A stretch of DNA of 64,000 bases from Sclerotiophoma versabilis (lineage: Eukaryota; Ascomycota; Dothideomycetes; Pleosporales; Didymellaceae), in assembly GCA_012274445.1 (NCBI GenBank), contig JAAROD010000015.1:1550001-1614000 (forward strand). Reading direction: 5' to 3'. Shown here piece by piece: positions 1 through 11,178 of this stretch. How positions within the stretch are numbered: position 1 is the stretch's first letter; every line of letters starts with the position of its first letter. Both the position numbers and the translations under genes were made by a program. The notes beneath the pieces were generated by a model. It saw only the letters and a list, made by a program, of their open reading frames with translations, was not told the origin of the DNA and made no database searches.

Positions 1-709
1 CAGAAGAGCTAACACGATTCGAGAGAAGTTCTCGCTAAAAATGCAAGTGAGCTACGCCTTGCGTCCCATTGCGTTCATTAACGCTGTGCACTTGTGATAC
101 GCAATTCTAGATGTTATGGGGATGAGAAAAGAGGGGACTAGGCGGTGGAGGCTCTGCTTGGTGAACCTAGTGGGTTATTGAAGCGCAGGTGTTCTTCATG
201 CAAGGGAAAACGCAGTCTTCAAGTTGCCGGGCGTTAATTACGATCACCAGTGCGAGACTGACAAAACATGACAAAGGGATCTTGCAGCGAAGATGTCTCT
301 TATCCCGATGGACCATGTCCTCCTGAAGGATGGGCATAATTCTCATGGATATGTGCATTGCGTGTCTTTCACCTTGGTCAAAACAAGCGCGGTGTTGTCA
401 GTGCAAACGCACAGTGCAACGCAGACTTGCACTCATTGTCAACAAAACATCGCTACCTAGTTCCCCGACACGACTGCCTTGCACATAGGTTTGGTAGTTG
501 CGAAATTGCGCGCTCGTTCAACTCGAATTATCAACATCGTTGCTGAGAGCTCCGCTTGAAAGTCCCCCAAATTAGAGCTTGCACAAATTCGAGCTCGATC
601 TACATCAATCAAAATGTCTGGCAGTGCGTTCTGGCTTCAAAGGTGAAGGGGGGCTCATCGGTTCAGCCTGAGGGTCCAGCCATGTGAACAGTGCCGGGAA
701 GTTCAGGGC
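1..709. other. Left-edge gene-free stretch
   Basis: No gene is supported here. The only ORFs are about 60 codons long on either strand, with no recognisable motif. The stretch lies upstream of the decayed zinc-ribbon gene and may hold its old promoter; no clear element is seen. Confidence 0.5.
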
Positions 710-2080
710 ATGGGTCAAACGCCTACTTCGTTCGAAGAGGTCCCATTACGCACTCCTTTATTAAATCATAAATCGCAGGTTGACCGCGACACAGCGTCTG
801 ACAACCACAACTCCACTTTCGATACGGCCGAACCTCGAGAGGGACCAAGTATTCCAGTAACTCCGCCCAACGATTCACACAAGACCTACTTCGCACCAGG
901 CCATTCTGACAGATTCAGTATCATCTCTGCAGACAAAGGCCTAAGCTCAAGCTTAGAGGAGCCTGTTCGCCCGTTTGGACAAGATATGAGGGAGATCTAA
1001 TACCGGGCAGAAGTCGCTCAACATCTCCGGCTGGCAGGTTCGAAGATCGACATCGCATTCTCAGCCCAAGCGCTGCCAATAGACGTTATGGTGTGATCGA
1101 TCTTGCGGACTATGATGATAGCTTCAGTGACCTGGGATCTAGCAGGACTGTGGTCGATCCTGAAGAGCAGCATGATGGGACGTCAACGGACACAAGCTGC
1201 TGGAACCGTCCTGATAGTACGGTCGTCCAAATGAACCCAGGCCCAGTACAACAACATCAGTTCGTGCACGGTACTCTATTGTACCCACTCGATACAGAGC
1301 TTGCAGCTTCTGACAACGATGGCTATGTCTCGCCATTCATCTATACAGACCGTTCTGAGACTGTGGAGTGGGAACACATACGGAATGAAGACATGACAAT
1401 CACTGAAGGCATCCAAGTCATAGAGAAATGGCGATGTTGTGAGTGTCAAAAGGGCCATGACATCTATCGCCTAGACATCGGTGAGCATCTGATCCGTATC
1501 CTCAACTGCCTGTGCAAGCATCGCCCATGCCGGAGCTGCAGCTTTCACGGCAACGTCCGGCGTTTTGATCCTATCGACGATGTCGCGGGCGTGGCGTCTG
1601 TTCCGGCTGCTGAACAAAAAATGGCAAGAATGACCGGTTTGGAGTGGTCTGTCGCACGTGTGGCCTGTCCTGGCGCGCAGCAACATTTAGAAAGCCTAGA
1701 CGGCATGAATGTCTTCGTCAACGACTTTCCATACCGCCAAAGAAGGTCAATCAGTTGCATAAGCTGCGCTATACCCGGTCAATGATCCATCCTGATTTGT
1801 CTCGGAATCATCGACGTGATGGATCTCGTCCTGGAACTGCATTGTCCACATCAGATTCAGTTTTCAACCTAAGGCCCGCATTAGACTCGCAGGCCAAAAG
1901 GGCAAAGCAGCAAGAACAGGCGCAAGGCGCTGAGGCGAGATTCTATAGTATCGAATGCATACGTGGCATCATCAGACTCGAGTTCGTTGTGTTTCTAGAT
2001 TTTCGACTTTCCTGAGACTGATGATGCAATGGTCAGTAGAAAGCAGATGAGGGTGGAAGCCACACGGGCAGAAAAAACAT
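710..2080 (+). pseudogene. Frameshifted zinc-ribbon (multi-CxxC) fungal protein remnant
   Basis: Three reading frames follow one another on the plus strand and together look like one protein. The frame opened by the ATG at 710 carries a Ser/Pro-rich N-terminus and stops near 998. A second frame is already open upstream of about 985 and runs to about 1640; it carries WRCCEC and, about 30 residues later, CLCKHRPCRSC, a paired-cysteine zinc-ribbon arrangement. A third frame from about 1640 to 2015 carries VCRTCGLSW, another CxxC knuckle, followed by a basic stretch. Each jump equals one missing base, and no GT/AG intron explains either jump. A last expected cysteine pair seems degraded to IECIRG (inference from memory of similar proteins). 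The family resembles secreted-size to mid-size Pleosporales proteins of unknown function with double zinc ribbons. Sequencing indels could also cause this pattern. Confidence 0.5.
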
Positions 2081-3775
2081 CTTCTCCGCCTGAGCTGCGA
2101 GCTAAGGGTCATGATACATCCATATTACATCTAAAGGGCGGGTCCCATCCGAACCCACTCTTCTGTAACCCGATGCAGAAATGGTGTCCATCTTAGGGTC
2201 GGTTGCAGTTGAGTATGAAGGGAAAGCATCCGACCGTTTCCCTCTTTGGCGCGGTTGATGACCTGCGTTTGTCTGGAGATTTGTTACTGGCTTGAATCAA
2301 TATCTGACCACAGTTCGGTCTACCGTTTCTGTTTCCGTTACGTCCCAGGCGTGCTGCCATTCCCTCGTAACCTCCGAGCACGATAGATCTTCGCAGCCGA
2401 TATTGTGCTTGTCAAGGTTGCTGGCTGCATTCTAGCCGGTCGAGGCTGATGGGCTTATCATCAGGCAGCGGCAGTGTTGATACGGGGGAGATACTGGCCG
2501 CCTCGGCCTCCCTTGTGATGATACGCAGCTATGCCTTAAAAAAAATCTGCGTTGTAGGTCTTTTTACCAAAAGACTGATCCCGCCCAAGGACGCCAGATA
2601 GCAGTGCTTTGCTTGATGATGGCTCGCAGAAGGGAGGATATTCCTGGGCGTGTCTCATTCAACACATCATGTTCGAAGTGTCATGCGCCGCACTTGAGCA
2701 TATTATTTCATCAGCTGCCATCAAGTTTTGGTTCTTTCAGTTTATCGAATGGAATGATAGTGGCTATTCCTGTGCGTTTTATTTGGCATCTCTTTGTGGT
2801 TATCTTTGTCGTTGGTGTACGCCATTTCGTGTGGGCATCGAGACATCAAATCCAAAGGTGTCGATACCTAGGTATCATCGTAGCAATTAGACATTCTAGA
2901 GAGAGTCGGACTTTCTGTGGATGGCGGTATGTGGTAGGCCAAGAACATCATAGAGGGCGTTTGTGGCTGTCTGTCGACCGAGGCAATGACGATGCATCTT
3001 GTGCGCCTTAGGGTCTGCCACTCCGCAGCAAGACCTAGCAGCCCCAAAGCGGCGGTGCTCACGACCACGTTTCTACGGAATAGGTCAGCCGAACAAGCGG
3101 TGAAAGCTGCCCTTCTGCCTGACCAGAGGCAACTTCATGGGACATTGGCCTGAGTCATTAATTCACTCTCAGTTGATGTGGCTTAGATCTGTTCAGCGAT
3201 CTCGCAGTGCACGCACACGCGCGACGTGACCAGCGTTTCCCAAACGCGCGCTTGAGCCTACCAATAGCCTTACCTATGCATCAGGCTTCAGCCAATAGCC
3301 CTGATCGATTGTTAGGGGTGGCGCAGCAATATCGTCCGAGATTTGGTAGCCTCACCCCTCACACAGGGGGGTTGATGTGAATGGCAGCTTGTTCATAAGC
3401 ACAATGCCGGGCGCAACAAGTGAAGTTTCATACCCCATTCACAACTTCCATTGACCTCTGCATTCCGAGCTTGTAGACAAAGCCGTTTGCTCATACAAAC
3501 TGCACTGTTGACCGGATCTAGCGATGGCCCTAACCGCTATAAGAAGCTTGGAGCCCTCAGCCCTCAGCACACACATCCAACCTCCTCACATCACTTTGCG
3601 CAACAAACCAGCAGCTTTTCCGAAACGTACTGTTAGAGTCCGAAGGCGGGTAACCCGGCGTCATTTGCCGAGATCGAAGACCAACATTTCACTTAGGCTC
3701 CCTCAGCAGCAGGTAGCACACGACACAACAACACGGCGACAAGAAGCGGCGGCGCACGCGGAAGAAAGATCAACC
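2081..3775. other. Gene-free stretch upstream of the deoxyribosyltransferase-like gene
   Basis: About 1.7 kb without a supported gene. Two overlapping ORFs at 2604-3011 and 2609-2890 have no family features and overlap each other, so they look like chance. The last few hundred bases presumably hold the promoter and 5' leader of the gene at 3776. Confidence 0.5.
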
Positions 3776-4465
3776 ATGACATCAAAGAGAGAAATAGAAG
3801 ATAGCGCATATTCAACATACAAGAGAAATCACGAAGACGAGCCATCAGAGGAGAAGTCCACCAAACTCGCACGAAAGGATACCACTGTGGACATCGATGC
3901 TGTTGTTGAGGACGTTTTCAATCAGCTTCCTCCTTTACCATCACCCCCATTGAAGCAACATCCCAGGTTTGTGCACTGTATGCCACCTGAAGCCCCAACG
4001 TACCGCGAGTACTCTGTCTTCCTTGCGGGCAGCATTGAAATGGGCAAAGCTGTACAGTGGCAAAAGCACATGGCAACATTCCTATCTACGCTGCCTATTA
4101 CAGTCAACAACCCGCGCAGGGGACACTGGGATCCAAGTGTTACAAAAGAAGCCAAAGACAAGTCGTTCAGGCAGCAGGTCGAATGGGAACTTTCCGCGCT
4201 AGAGAAGGCTGACGTGATCTGCTTCTTCCTTGATGTCAACACGATGAGTCCCGTCACCATGTTGGAGTTGGGTCTCTGGGCACATTCCAAGAAAGTAGTT
4301 GTTTGCTGTGACAAGAGGTTCTGGCGCGCTGGCAATATCCACATCGTTTGCGATCGCTACAACATTCCCATGGTCGAGACATTCGAGGATCTTGTGCCTG
4401 CCATCAAGAAAATGCTTGAGGAGAAGGGCATGAAGATTGATGAGAACGGCGACCTCATCAAATGA
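3776..4465 (+). CDS. Nucleoside 2-deoxyribosyltransferase-like protein
   Basis: A 229-residue single-exon protein. The open frame extends upstream to 3524, but the ATG at 3776 is preferred: it has A at -3 (aaccATG), and the upstream stretch is basic and unlike the family. After a charged N-terminus (about 1-60), the domain starts at about residue 75 with REYSVFLAGSIEMGKAVQWQ, the first strand and loop of the nucleoside 2-deoxyribosyltransferase-like fold (Nuc_deoxyrib_tr_2 type). NPRRGHWDPS, a long helix with QQVEWELSALEKAD and FFLDVNTMSPVTMLELGLWA follow. The Glu of MLELG (about residue 164) sits where the family has its catalytic Glu (family knowledge). Members cleave or transfer deoxyribose or related N-glycosidic bonds; the fungal substrate is not evident. 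Cytosolic, as no signal peptide is seen. It stands alone, with no pathway partners nearby. Confidence 0.85.
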   Translation: MTSKREIEDSAYSTYKRNHEDEPSEEKSTKLARKDTTVDIDAVVEDVFNQLPPLPSPPLKQHPRFVHCMPPEAPTYREYSVFLAGSIEMGKAVQWQKHMATFLSTLPITVNNPRRGHWDPSVTKEAKDKSFRQQVEWELSALEKADVICFFLDVNTMSPVTMLELGLWAHSKKVVVCCDKRFWRAGNIHIVCDRYNIPMVETFEDLVPAIKKMLEEKGMKIDENGDLIK

Positions 4466-5347
4466 AGAGACGCGTATTGTTCTCTGAGTGCTTTCCAGGT
4501 ATATGATACGTTTTTTGGCGATCAGCGTTGGTCTGAAGCTTTGGGTGACCATGTGAGCAAAGGCGCCGGTATAGACGAATGCAGGCGACTGTAGCGTGCT
4601 TTCAGAGACATAGTCATATTTTTCATCTCTGCCCTAGTTCTCATGTGTTACAATCTGATTACAATTGTCAATTTAGTAATCATGCGTCAGGCGCTCGGTG
4701 ATGTAACGCAACAATCAAGCAGAGGAAATGTGTTTAAGAGCAATCGCCCTTCTCGTCCGATTGAAGTGAAAACCCCCGCAGCCCTTGTGAACACTGATAT
4801 ATTCAATGGCCGAAAGCGGCCTTGGAATGCTTCTGTGGTAGAGTGCGAAGATATCATTTGTCTCTGGGATAAAGTATAACGCCGTGAATAAAATTATCTT
4901 AGTTTATTCGCAACCGTGTTCGTTAGCTACTCGGTGCCAGGCGTTAAGCCCTTTAAGTCATCAAAACTTGTCTTTCAATGGCGTTCGGTATCAATTTATA
5001 TACTCAGGGCAACTATTTGAACATGGACGCTGTTGTAGGGGGACATGCGATTGTAGCATCGTTCCTGCGGAGCTCGCAAAGGTTTATAGCCTTCCTGTCA
5101 CTTTCCTCAGTTCTGTCGTGCGACAAGGTTCTCAAATAGGTCTTGTAGGTTCATTACCCGCCCTGCAAATCCTGGTTCAGTGCCACAAGCTTGGGTAGAG
5201 CCAACCTTCGACACAACTAAGCAATCCTCCTGATGGCCTCAATCAACAGCTTCTGGCATTGCTTGCACACACTCAGACACTAGTCTCATGTCACCACTTC
5301 CAACCTTTATGTTTTTAATAGTAAAGTAGGTACATAAACCCTAAGGT
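4466..5347. other. Gene-free stretch
   Basis: Holds the 3' UTR of the preceding gene and otherwise only short ORFs (4643-4879, 4884-5198) with no recognisable motif or codon pattern. Nothing supported. Confidence 0.45.
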
Positions 5348-5962
5348 ATGGGGCGGCCCCACCACAGTCTGTGGAGTGAAGTGAAGGAACATCTTTCTCT
5401 ACTATTCAGCATGACACCAGCGTACACATACTTCCTCATCACCCGTGCCAACGGCACATTAGCCTACCAAGCAACAGCGCCTGGCGACCCCTGGCATCTA
5501 TTGAAGATTGCTCAGCTTGCCCCGGCAATGGCCCTATGCATAATACAATCCAAGCTTGACGAAGACCTTGACAGCCTACATTCCTCTGGAGCACTGGACT
5601 GCGCAGAGAAGTACGGTACCACTCGCGAAGTACTGCTGCTGGTAATTCTATGCACCCGACTCTAGCAGGACCAGGAGTCTGCGTCCGAAGACAGCAGCGA
5701 ACAGTATCTGGCTGGCGACGACACGATAGCCGCGCCAATCGTGTCAACTGCTCGAGCTGTAACGGCCCTTTCTCAGTCGTCAGCGAGAGTCCAGCTCAGA
5801 GGCAACATTGATGGGATCCCACAGCCCTTATACTTCCAGCTACTGCACGCCATGCTGGCTGTGTGTGGTAAGGTCGCTTTGTTGGAGCTACGTAAGGCCT
5901 GGCATGAGGTGATCCATAAAATGAGCTTCCCGGAGATGGGATGCATCACTATCCACGGCTGA
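5348..5962 (+). pseudogene. Possible interrupted ORF of unknown family
   Basis: One frame runs from an ATG at 5348 to 5962, interrupted by a single TAG at 5663-5665 directly before CAGGACCAG. Without that stop it would encode about 204 residues. The part after the stop has a plausible acidic stretch (QDQESASEDSSEQ). No domain is recognised. A CAG to TAG change would explain the break, but a chance open frame is equally possible. Splicing across the stop would need an intron of only about 24 nt, which is too short. Listed with low confidence. Confidence 0.2.
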
Positions 5963-6289
5963 GAAGGGGGTGAGATAAGACCAACGACTTTGCATCGGTG
6001 GACTGAGAATCTCCCTGGGTCCATATGGCTTTGTGTACAGTACTCTGAGACGAACCAAAGCATGACCAGCAACTTCACCGACGGTCAGACTGGAAGGAGC
6101 TTGGGAACTGTATACACAATTTTGGGGATCTTGTGACCGTAGTCAGCAACATCTCTCAAGTCCTCTTCCTCGCCTTTTCCAACCCTTGCAAACGTCTCGT
6201 GCAAGCTCCTCAGGATCAAGACTTGAATGCATAGTCCCGGCGTTGAGATCGTGTCTTTGATGAATCGTATTTTCTCGGACTCCTCTTCT
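5963..6289. other. Spacer 3' of DPH4
   Basis: About 330 bases between the possible broken ORF and the stop of the minus-strand DPH4 gene. It presumably contains the DPH4 3' UTR. Nothing else seen. Confidence 0.4.
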
Positions 6290-6910
6290 TCACCCCTCCT
6301 CGACATCAAACCCAACCCTAACCCACAAACTACAACCCCCACAACCAACAAGCACTTCCTTCTCCCCCCTGCTCTCCGCATCTTCCAAGTCAACCTCTAG
6401 AATGCGAAATCCCTTCCCATCACCACAGCGACACGCTCTAGTCCACTCTCCCTCAGCACCATGACCCTCCTGCTCCTCGAAATCGCTCAAATCCAGCAAC
6501 TCCAGCCCGAGAATGAAATCCTGGCTCAGCGTCTGTCCCCCATCACCATTCTTATCAGCGCACATGCCTGTGCCTGTGCCTGTGCCTGTGCCTGCGTTGG
6601 TAGAAGAGAGGATATGCGGATTCCTCAATACCCAGTTATCATACTCGGCTCTCCTCTTCGCATCATCGAGGACCATATACGCCTCCCTAACATCATCCAC
6701 ACTATATAGTCCATCCTTCGTTGCGGCGCCCGAGCCCACGCCCACGCCCACGCCCACGCCCACGCCCACGGCCTTCTTATCCGGATGCGCAGCAAGCAGC
6801 GCGTTCCTGTACGCCCTCCTCAAGTCTAGACCCTTGGGTCTTGGGCACGGGGAGCCTGGGCTGGGCACACTGAGGCCGAGGACGTGATAGTAGTTTTTTG
6901 TGTATGCCAT
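6290..6910 (-). CDS. DPH4: Diphthamide biosynthesis protein 4 (J domain plus CSL zinc finger)
   Basis: A 206-residue intronless protein. Residues 5-95 form a J domain: NYYHVLGL at the start, a YRNALLAAHPDKK helix with the HPD triad at 42-44, and DDVREAYMVLDDAKRRAEYD as the last helices. Residues about 155-205 form a DPH-type (CSL) zinc finger, with CRC near the start and CGGCSLWVRV near the end giving the four zinc-binding cysteines. J domain followed by a C-terminal CSL finger is the arrangement of Dph4/Jjj3, which delivers iron or electrons to the radical-SAM step of diphthamide formation on elongation factor 2 in the cytosol (family knowledge). Odd features are a Gly-Val run just after HPDKK, from a CCCACG-type hexamer repeat at about 6734-6770, and a Gly-Thr run in the linker, from a TGCCTG-type hexamer repeat at about 6565-6594. 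Both keep the frame. Confidence 0.88.
   Translation of the reverse strand: MAYTKNYYHVLGLSVPSPGSPCPRPKGLDLRRAYRNALLAAHPDKKAVGVGVGVGVGVGSGAATKDGLYSVDDVREAYMVLDDAKRRAEYDNWVLRNPHILSSTNAGTGTGTGTGMCADKNGDGGQTLSQDFILGLELLDLSDFEEQEGHGAEGEWTRACRCGDGKGFRILEVDLEDAESRGEKEVLVGCGGCSLWVRVGFDVEEG
6565..6594 (+). repeat. In-frame hexanucleotide repeat (Gly-Thr run in DPH4 linker)
   Basis: Five tandem TGCCTG-type units on the plus strand, read on the minus strand as alternating Gly and Thr codons between the J domain and the zinc finger of DPH4. Confidence 0.85.
6734..6770 (+). repeat. In-frame hexanucleotide repeat (Gly-Val run in DPH4 J domain)
   Basis: About six tandem CCCACG units, read on the minus strand as alternating Val and Gly codons directly after the HPDKK motif of the DPH4 J domain. 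Length change in steps of six would keep the frame. Confidence 0.85.
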
Positions 6911-7865
6911 ATTGGCTTCTTATCCGTCAACGGGAGGCGTGGCGGATGCTCGGTGTGCTTAGTTGAGCTCGTGCAGTGTAGAGGTTCGATATGGGCGCGC
7001 TGGCCATTCGTGGCACGTTGACCGTAGATATCCGTGATTCAAGGCATGGCCGTTGTTCACGTGTGCTCTCGATGTACTGAGAGCGTCTTCAAGAGATGTG
7101 CTCAAGCTTTCGTGCAAGGTCTCTTGGAGGTGGGGGAGGAAAGCAGCGGGGGTTCACTTCCAGAAATTTTAGCGGGGCAGACCCAAACCCACGGGACAAA
7201 CTTTACAGGGTCTTTGTGGATGCTTGTCGAGTCCCCGAGGCATATGTCAAAGTTTATTGCTTGCAGTTATAGGCGAGGAATTTCATTCGTCCTCGTCTAC
7301 ACAGTATGTCACAAAGAGTAAGCACGTGTATTGTATCAGTAGTGGTTCTTGGTTACATTATAGTCGTGGCAAGACAACCAAGCTCAGTAGAGTCTTGATG
7401 GCTGCACCATGGACCCTCAGACGTAGTACCGGAGTAATTGGGACCAGTCTGAGCACATCGTTGTTCAAGCCGCCACAGGGATAGGGGTATTCAGATGGGC
7501 AGAGTCAAAGAACAGGGGAATAGGGGATTGAATTCGAGGAACCACGCCAAAATCTCCATCTCTGCAAGCAGTTTTAGTGCCCTCTGTACAAAGGATACCA
7601 AGTATGTAAACGATCGCGCGATTGACGCAACCTCGGCAGACCGCATGCTCAATGGAAACATTCGGGTGATACGGGAGAGTAAAGGGAAACACATCAGTCA
7701 TGGGGAATTTGACCATCCGACCCGCTCGCTGCTAAAGCCAATTTTCGAAATCACAGGACACACACAACTCCGTAGGACGCTCGCTGCCGTAGCAGCCTCC
7801 TTCGTCTATCCGGGAATAGGAGACGGTGACTGGCGATAAACCAGGTCGAGAGAGGTAGGAACTGC
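6911..7865. other. Gene-free stretch between DPH4 and 14-3-3
   Basis: The DPH4 promoter lies next to 6911, and the 3' UTR of the minus-strand 14-3-3 gene lies below 7866. ORFs at 7034-7321, 7224-7484 and 7495-7839 show no family motif. Nothing else supported. Confidence 0.45.
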
Positions 7866-9175
7866 TTAGGCAGCAGCAGGGGCGGCAGCGGGTGCCTCCT
7901 CGCTCTTCTGCTCAGCAGGCGCAGCGGCCTCAGCCTCAGCAGGCTTGTCCTCCTTGGGAGCGGAAGAGTCAGCAGCCTCGGCCTCGTTGCCATCCGATGA
8001 TGTCCAGAGGGTGAGGTTGTCACGGAGAAGCTGCATGATAAGGGTGCTGTCGCGGTAAGACTCCTCGGACAGAGAGTCGAGCTCAGCAATGGCATCGTCG
8101 AAAGCCTGCTTGGCAAGGTGGCAAGCACGGTCGGGCGAGTTCAGGATCTCATAGTAGAAGACCGAGAAGTTCAGCGCCAGACCCAGACGGATGGGGTGAG
8201 TGGGAGTGAGCTCAGTCTGAGCAACATCGGTGGCCGTCTATGGATACAGTCAGTCGTTGGATCAGCATTGCGGAGGTTATCATTGCGTCATACCTTGTAT
8301 GCCTCGTGTGCGGCAGTCGCAGCGACCTTGCGCTTCTCACCAGAAGCGAACTCGGCGAGGTAACGGTGGTAGTCACCCTTCCTGTGTAACGGTCAGTCTT
8401 GCCAAAGGTTGGGTGAGCCGGCTCAACGAACATCTTGTGGTAGAAAACCTTGGACTCGCCAGACTCGGCCTTGGGAATGAGGGACTCGTCCAGGACGTTC
8501 AGAACATCCTGGCAGACCTGCTCGAGCTCGGTCTCGATCTTCTGGCGGTAGTCGCGGATGGTGCCGACGTGCTTCTCAGAGCCCTTGGACTCCTCCTTCT
8601 GCTCGATCGAGGAGATGATGCGCCACGAGGCACGTCGTGTGCCGACAACGTTCTTGTAGGCGACGGACAGGAGGTTGCGCTCGTCAACGGTGAGCTCACC
8701 GCCGATCTGCAATACGTTAGATCAAAACATCCGGGGCGGCGGCAGCGCTGTGGCGGCGTCGAGTTGGCACAGCATGCGGACATTGTGGCATACCTTGGCG
8801 ACTTCCTGCGAAACAGTCAGCATGTAAGTAGAGACGTGTGTTTGTGCGGCTGTCGACTGACCTTCATGTACGTAACCATCTCTGCGAGCAACGCTGTTAG
8901 CATGCGCGGCCGACACGTTGGGCACGCCAGCACTTACCATCGTAGCGCTCAGCCTGTTCGCAAAGCCTGGCGAGGAAAGTCTTGCTGTTGCGGCGTCAAT
9001 AACTCGGTCGTGCGTGGTCGGCAGGCCATGTTCGTACCTCTCGCGCTGTTGGGGCGGCCAAGTTAGCAGCTGTTGGCAATCATCGTGCTCGGGGGAGGAG
9101 CGCCAGAGGGGCATCCCTCCGGCCAGCAACGGCGGGGAGGAGCGCAGACAAGGGGTCACGTACCTCGTTCGCCAT
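7866..9175 (-). CDS. 14-3-3 family protein, eight exons
   Basis: A phospho-serine/threonine binding adaptor. The spliced model is 277 residues, the usual length. Exons (minus strand, from the start): 9164-9175, 9038-9045, 8938-8984, 8862-8881, 8794-8805, 8432-8706, 8294-8381, 7866-8237. All introns are GT...AG (50-118 nt) and every phase fits. The N-terminus reads MANERESKTFLARLCEQAER, as in fungal 14-3-3. Exon 6 carries GGELTVDERNLLSVAYKNV, with the groove Lys and RRASWRIISSIEQKEE. The last exon carries IRLGLALNFSVFYYEI and LWTSSDGNEAE, followed by an Ala/Glu-rich tail. Dimeric, cytosolic and nuclear, acting on many clients. Odd: five of the eight exons are 47 nt or shorter, one of only 8 nt, and the donor after exon 6 is the weak GTTCGT. 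Confidence 0.95.
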
Positions 9176-10247
9176 TGTAACGGTTGTGTGGTGGACGGGA
9201 GTGTTTGTCGGGGGAGACTGGCTGGGTGGAGATGTGTTTGGAAGGATAATAAGGCGGTGTGCTGTTGGGGTTCACGGAAGAGTTTGTCGAGTTGTTTTGG
9301 GAAGATGGGAGGAAGCGAGCGGCTGTCTAGACAGGTGAAGACGGCGCCAAGGAGCGACTGCCCATGGACACCACCACCACCCCCACTGCGCCTTCTCCAG
9401 AGCCGTTTCGCTCACATGTGCTGCCTGCTTGACCGACAACGAGGCTGTTTGTTTGCCTTGCAGACGCGCACAGCCGTCCAAATACACTTTGTCACTTCTG
9501 CTCACTATGCACTCTTGGCAAGGAGGGGTCCACGGGCTAGCAGACAGACTGTCGGCGCAGGCCCCGTGCAAATGCTCTCCTGAAGTCTACTTCATCAACT
9601 CTGTTGCCGCCTTCAACATCACCGACACCGTGACTGCTGTCGCACCAGGTCACGCTGCAACGGGCGGCTGCCAGCGAGTCACGCTGGGGGCCAATCAATG
9701 CCGCGTACCAGAGGCTAGGCTATGCGCAGTCGTGAAGCCTGAACCACCGCCCACGAGTCGTGTCACTTCAGACGAATGCTGCATTCACCCGAACCCTCTG
9801 AGCATGGATTTATTCCATCATAATGTGAAAATCGATGCTTGAACATCTTGAGACGCTGCACGAAGCAGGTTGTTTGCCTGCAATTGCATCATATGAGGGG
9901 CAGCTTGCCTTCAGCGTCGCAACAAATGCCGTGCTTTCCTGATACCAGAGCAACGGTATTGCTGGTGTACCGACACGTTGCCTTGTCCAGCGTTTGCATC
10001 TCGTATCGGAACCCATCTACGGCTCCCCGTCCGCTGCAGCACGCATCTATCATGCAGCGCATACCTTGGTACATGAACTGTGGCTGCACAACTGCTGTAG
10101 CACGTGAAGCAGGGGTGTGCCAGTGTGCTTCCTCGGTCGCCGTTGTCCTTCCGAACGCAACCCGCTGGGCTGAGACAGCCCTACGCATGTTTCCCATGAC
10201 CACCCGTACATGCCCTTGTCTCGTGCCTGTTTCGACCACCAGTTGCT
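9176..10247. other. 14-3-3 promoter region and spacer
   Basis: About 1.1 kb upstream of the 14-3-3 start codon and downstream of the FMP32-like stop. It presumably holds the 14-3-3 promoter and leader. ORFs at 9272-9571, 9429-9842, 9839-10279 and 9889-10359 overlap one another on both strands and show no motif. Confidence 0.45.
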
Positions 10248-11178
10248 TCACATTAGTAAACGCCAAACACCGAGCATGAGCGCTGCGGTACCCGTGCAAA
10301 CACCCCTGCGACCTGATTAGCAATGCCATGTGATGCAAGAGTGCCAAGTACTGTGACATACATCAACCACTGTAGTGTGGAAAACTTGACTGCTTCAAGC
10401 CTTTCCCGCAGTTGCGCAGTCTCCTGCTCAATCCTTGTCTCGGTCTCCTTCAACTTGAGCTCCTGTACGTTCGCCTCCTCCCTGATGCGGCCCTTCTCAA
10501 GATTCAGATCCAGCCGCACAGACGCCTGCGTCCGTTGTATTTCGTCCCGCAATCGTGAGTTCAGCTTGGCCAGCTCGTTCGTTAACCGTTCGTGCGATGC
10601 GCGGGTTAGGGATGACTCTGTGGAGTCGGCTGTCATGAGTTCAGATCGCAGCTTTGCGAAGTCGACTTTCTGTGTATATGTAGCCTTCTCTTGATCCTCG
10701 CGAAGGACCATGGTACGGGTGAGATTTTGTATGCTGCAGAGGGTCAGTCAGATGCTCTGCAGGTGCTGTATAAGGGATCTAACCTTTCCTCTATAACATC
10801 TCCGAGTACCGTCATCATGCCTTCTGCTTGCTCATCTGTGAATCCTTCCTCCTTCAGACGTTGAATGAACTTGAGTGTGTCGAAGTGGTGGTCTCTGAAT
10901 TGCGGCGCGGTGGCGCTGAAGTTGCGGCGAAAATCGAGTGCTGTAGCATAGCCAGCAGTAAACTTCCTGGCTTCCTCTTGTGATCGCAGGGTACATTGTC
11001 GCTGCAGGGCTGTGGTTATGGGAGTTGTGCCGCGTCGTTCAGGAGCAGTGGAAGATTGATGCCGCCTTGCTCCGAATACATGCTGTGCCGTAGGCATGAA
11101 AACATTCGTACTCATCCATGAGCTCTGGGGCAGTAAAAATCGCGGTATCGCTGTCCTTGAAAGTATAGGTGCTGCCAT
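10248..11178 (-). CDS. FMP32/MCUR1-like mitochondrial coiled-coil protein (DUF1640)
   Basis: A 274-residue spliced model with exons 10784-11178, 10362-10733 and 10248-10305. The first junction restores EESIQNLTRTMVLREDQ and the second gives the C-terminus LMGVCTGTAALMLGVWRLLM, both typical of the CCDC90/DUF1640 family; reading through the second intron instead gives an unrelated tail. The N-terminus (about 1-90) is rich in Arg, Ser and Ala with few acids, as in a mitochondrial presequence. Residues about 95-120 (HFDTLKFIQRLKEEGFTDEQ) are the conserved head. A long coiled coil follows, and one transmembrane segment ends the chain. Relatives sit in the inner mitochondrial membrane and have been linked to cytochrome oxidase assembly, proline metabolism or calcium uptake (family knowledge; the exact role here is open). 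Confidence 0.9.

Noticed and set aside
3524..3775. Upstream in-frame start for the deoxyribosyltransferase-like gene
   Set aside because: The extra 84 residues are basic and unlike the family; the ATG at 3776 has the better context.
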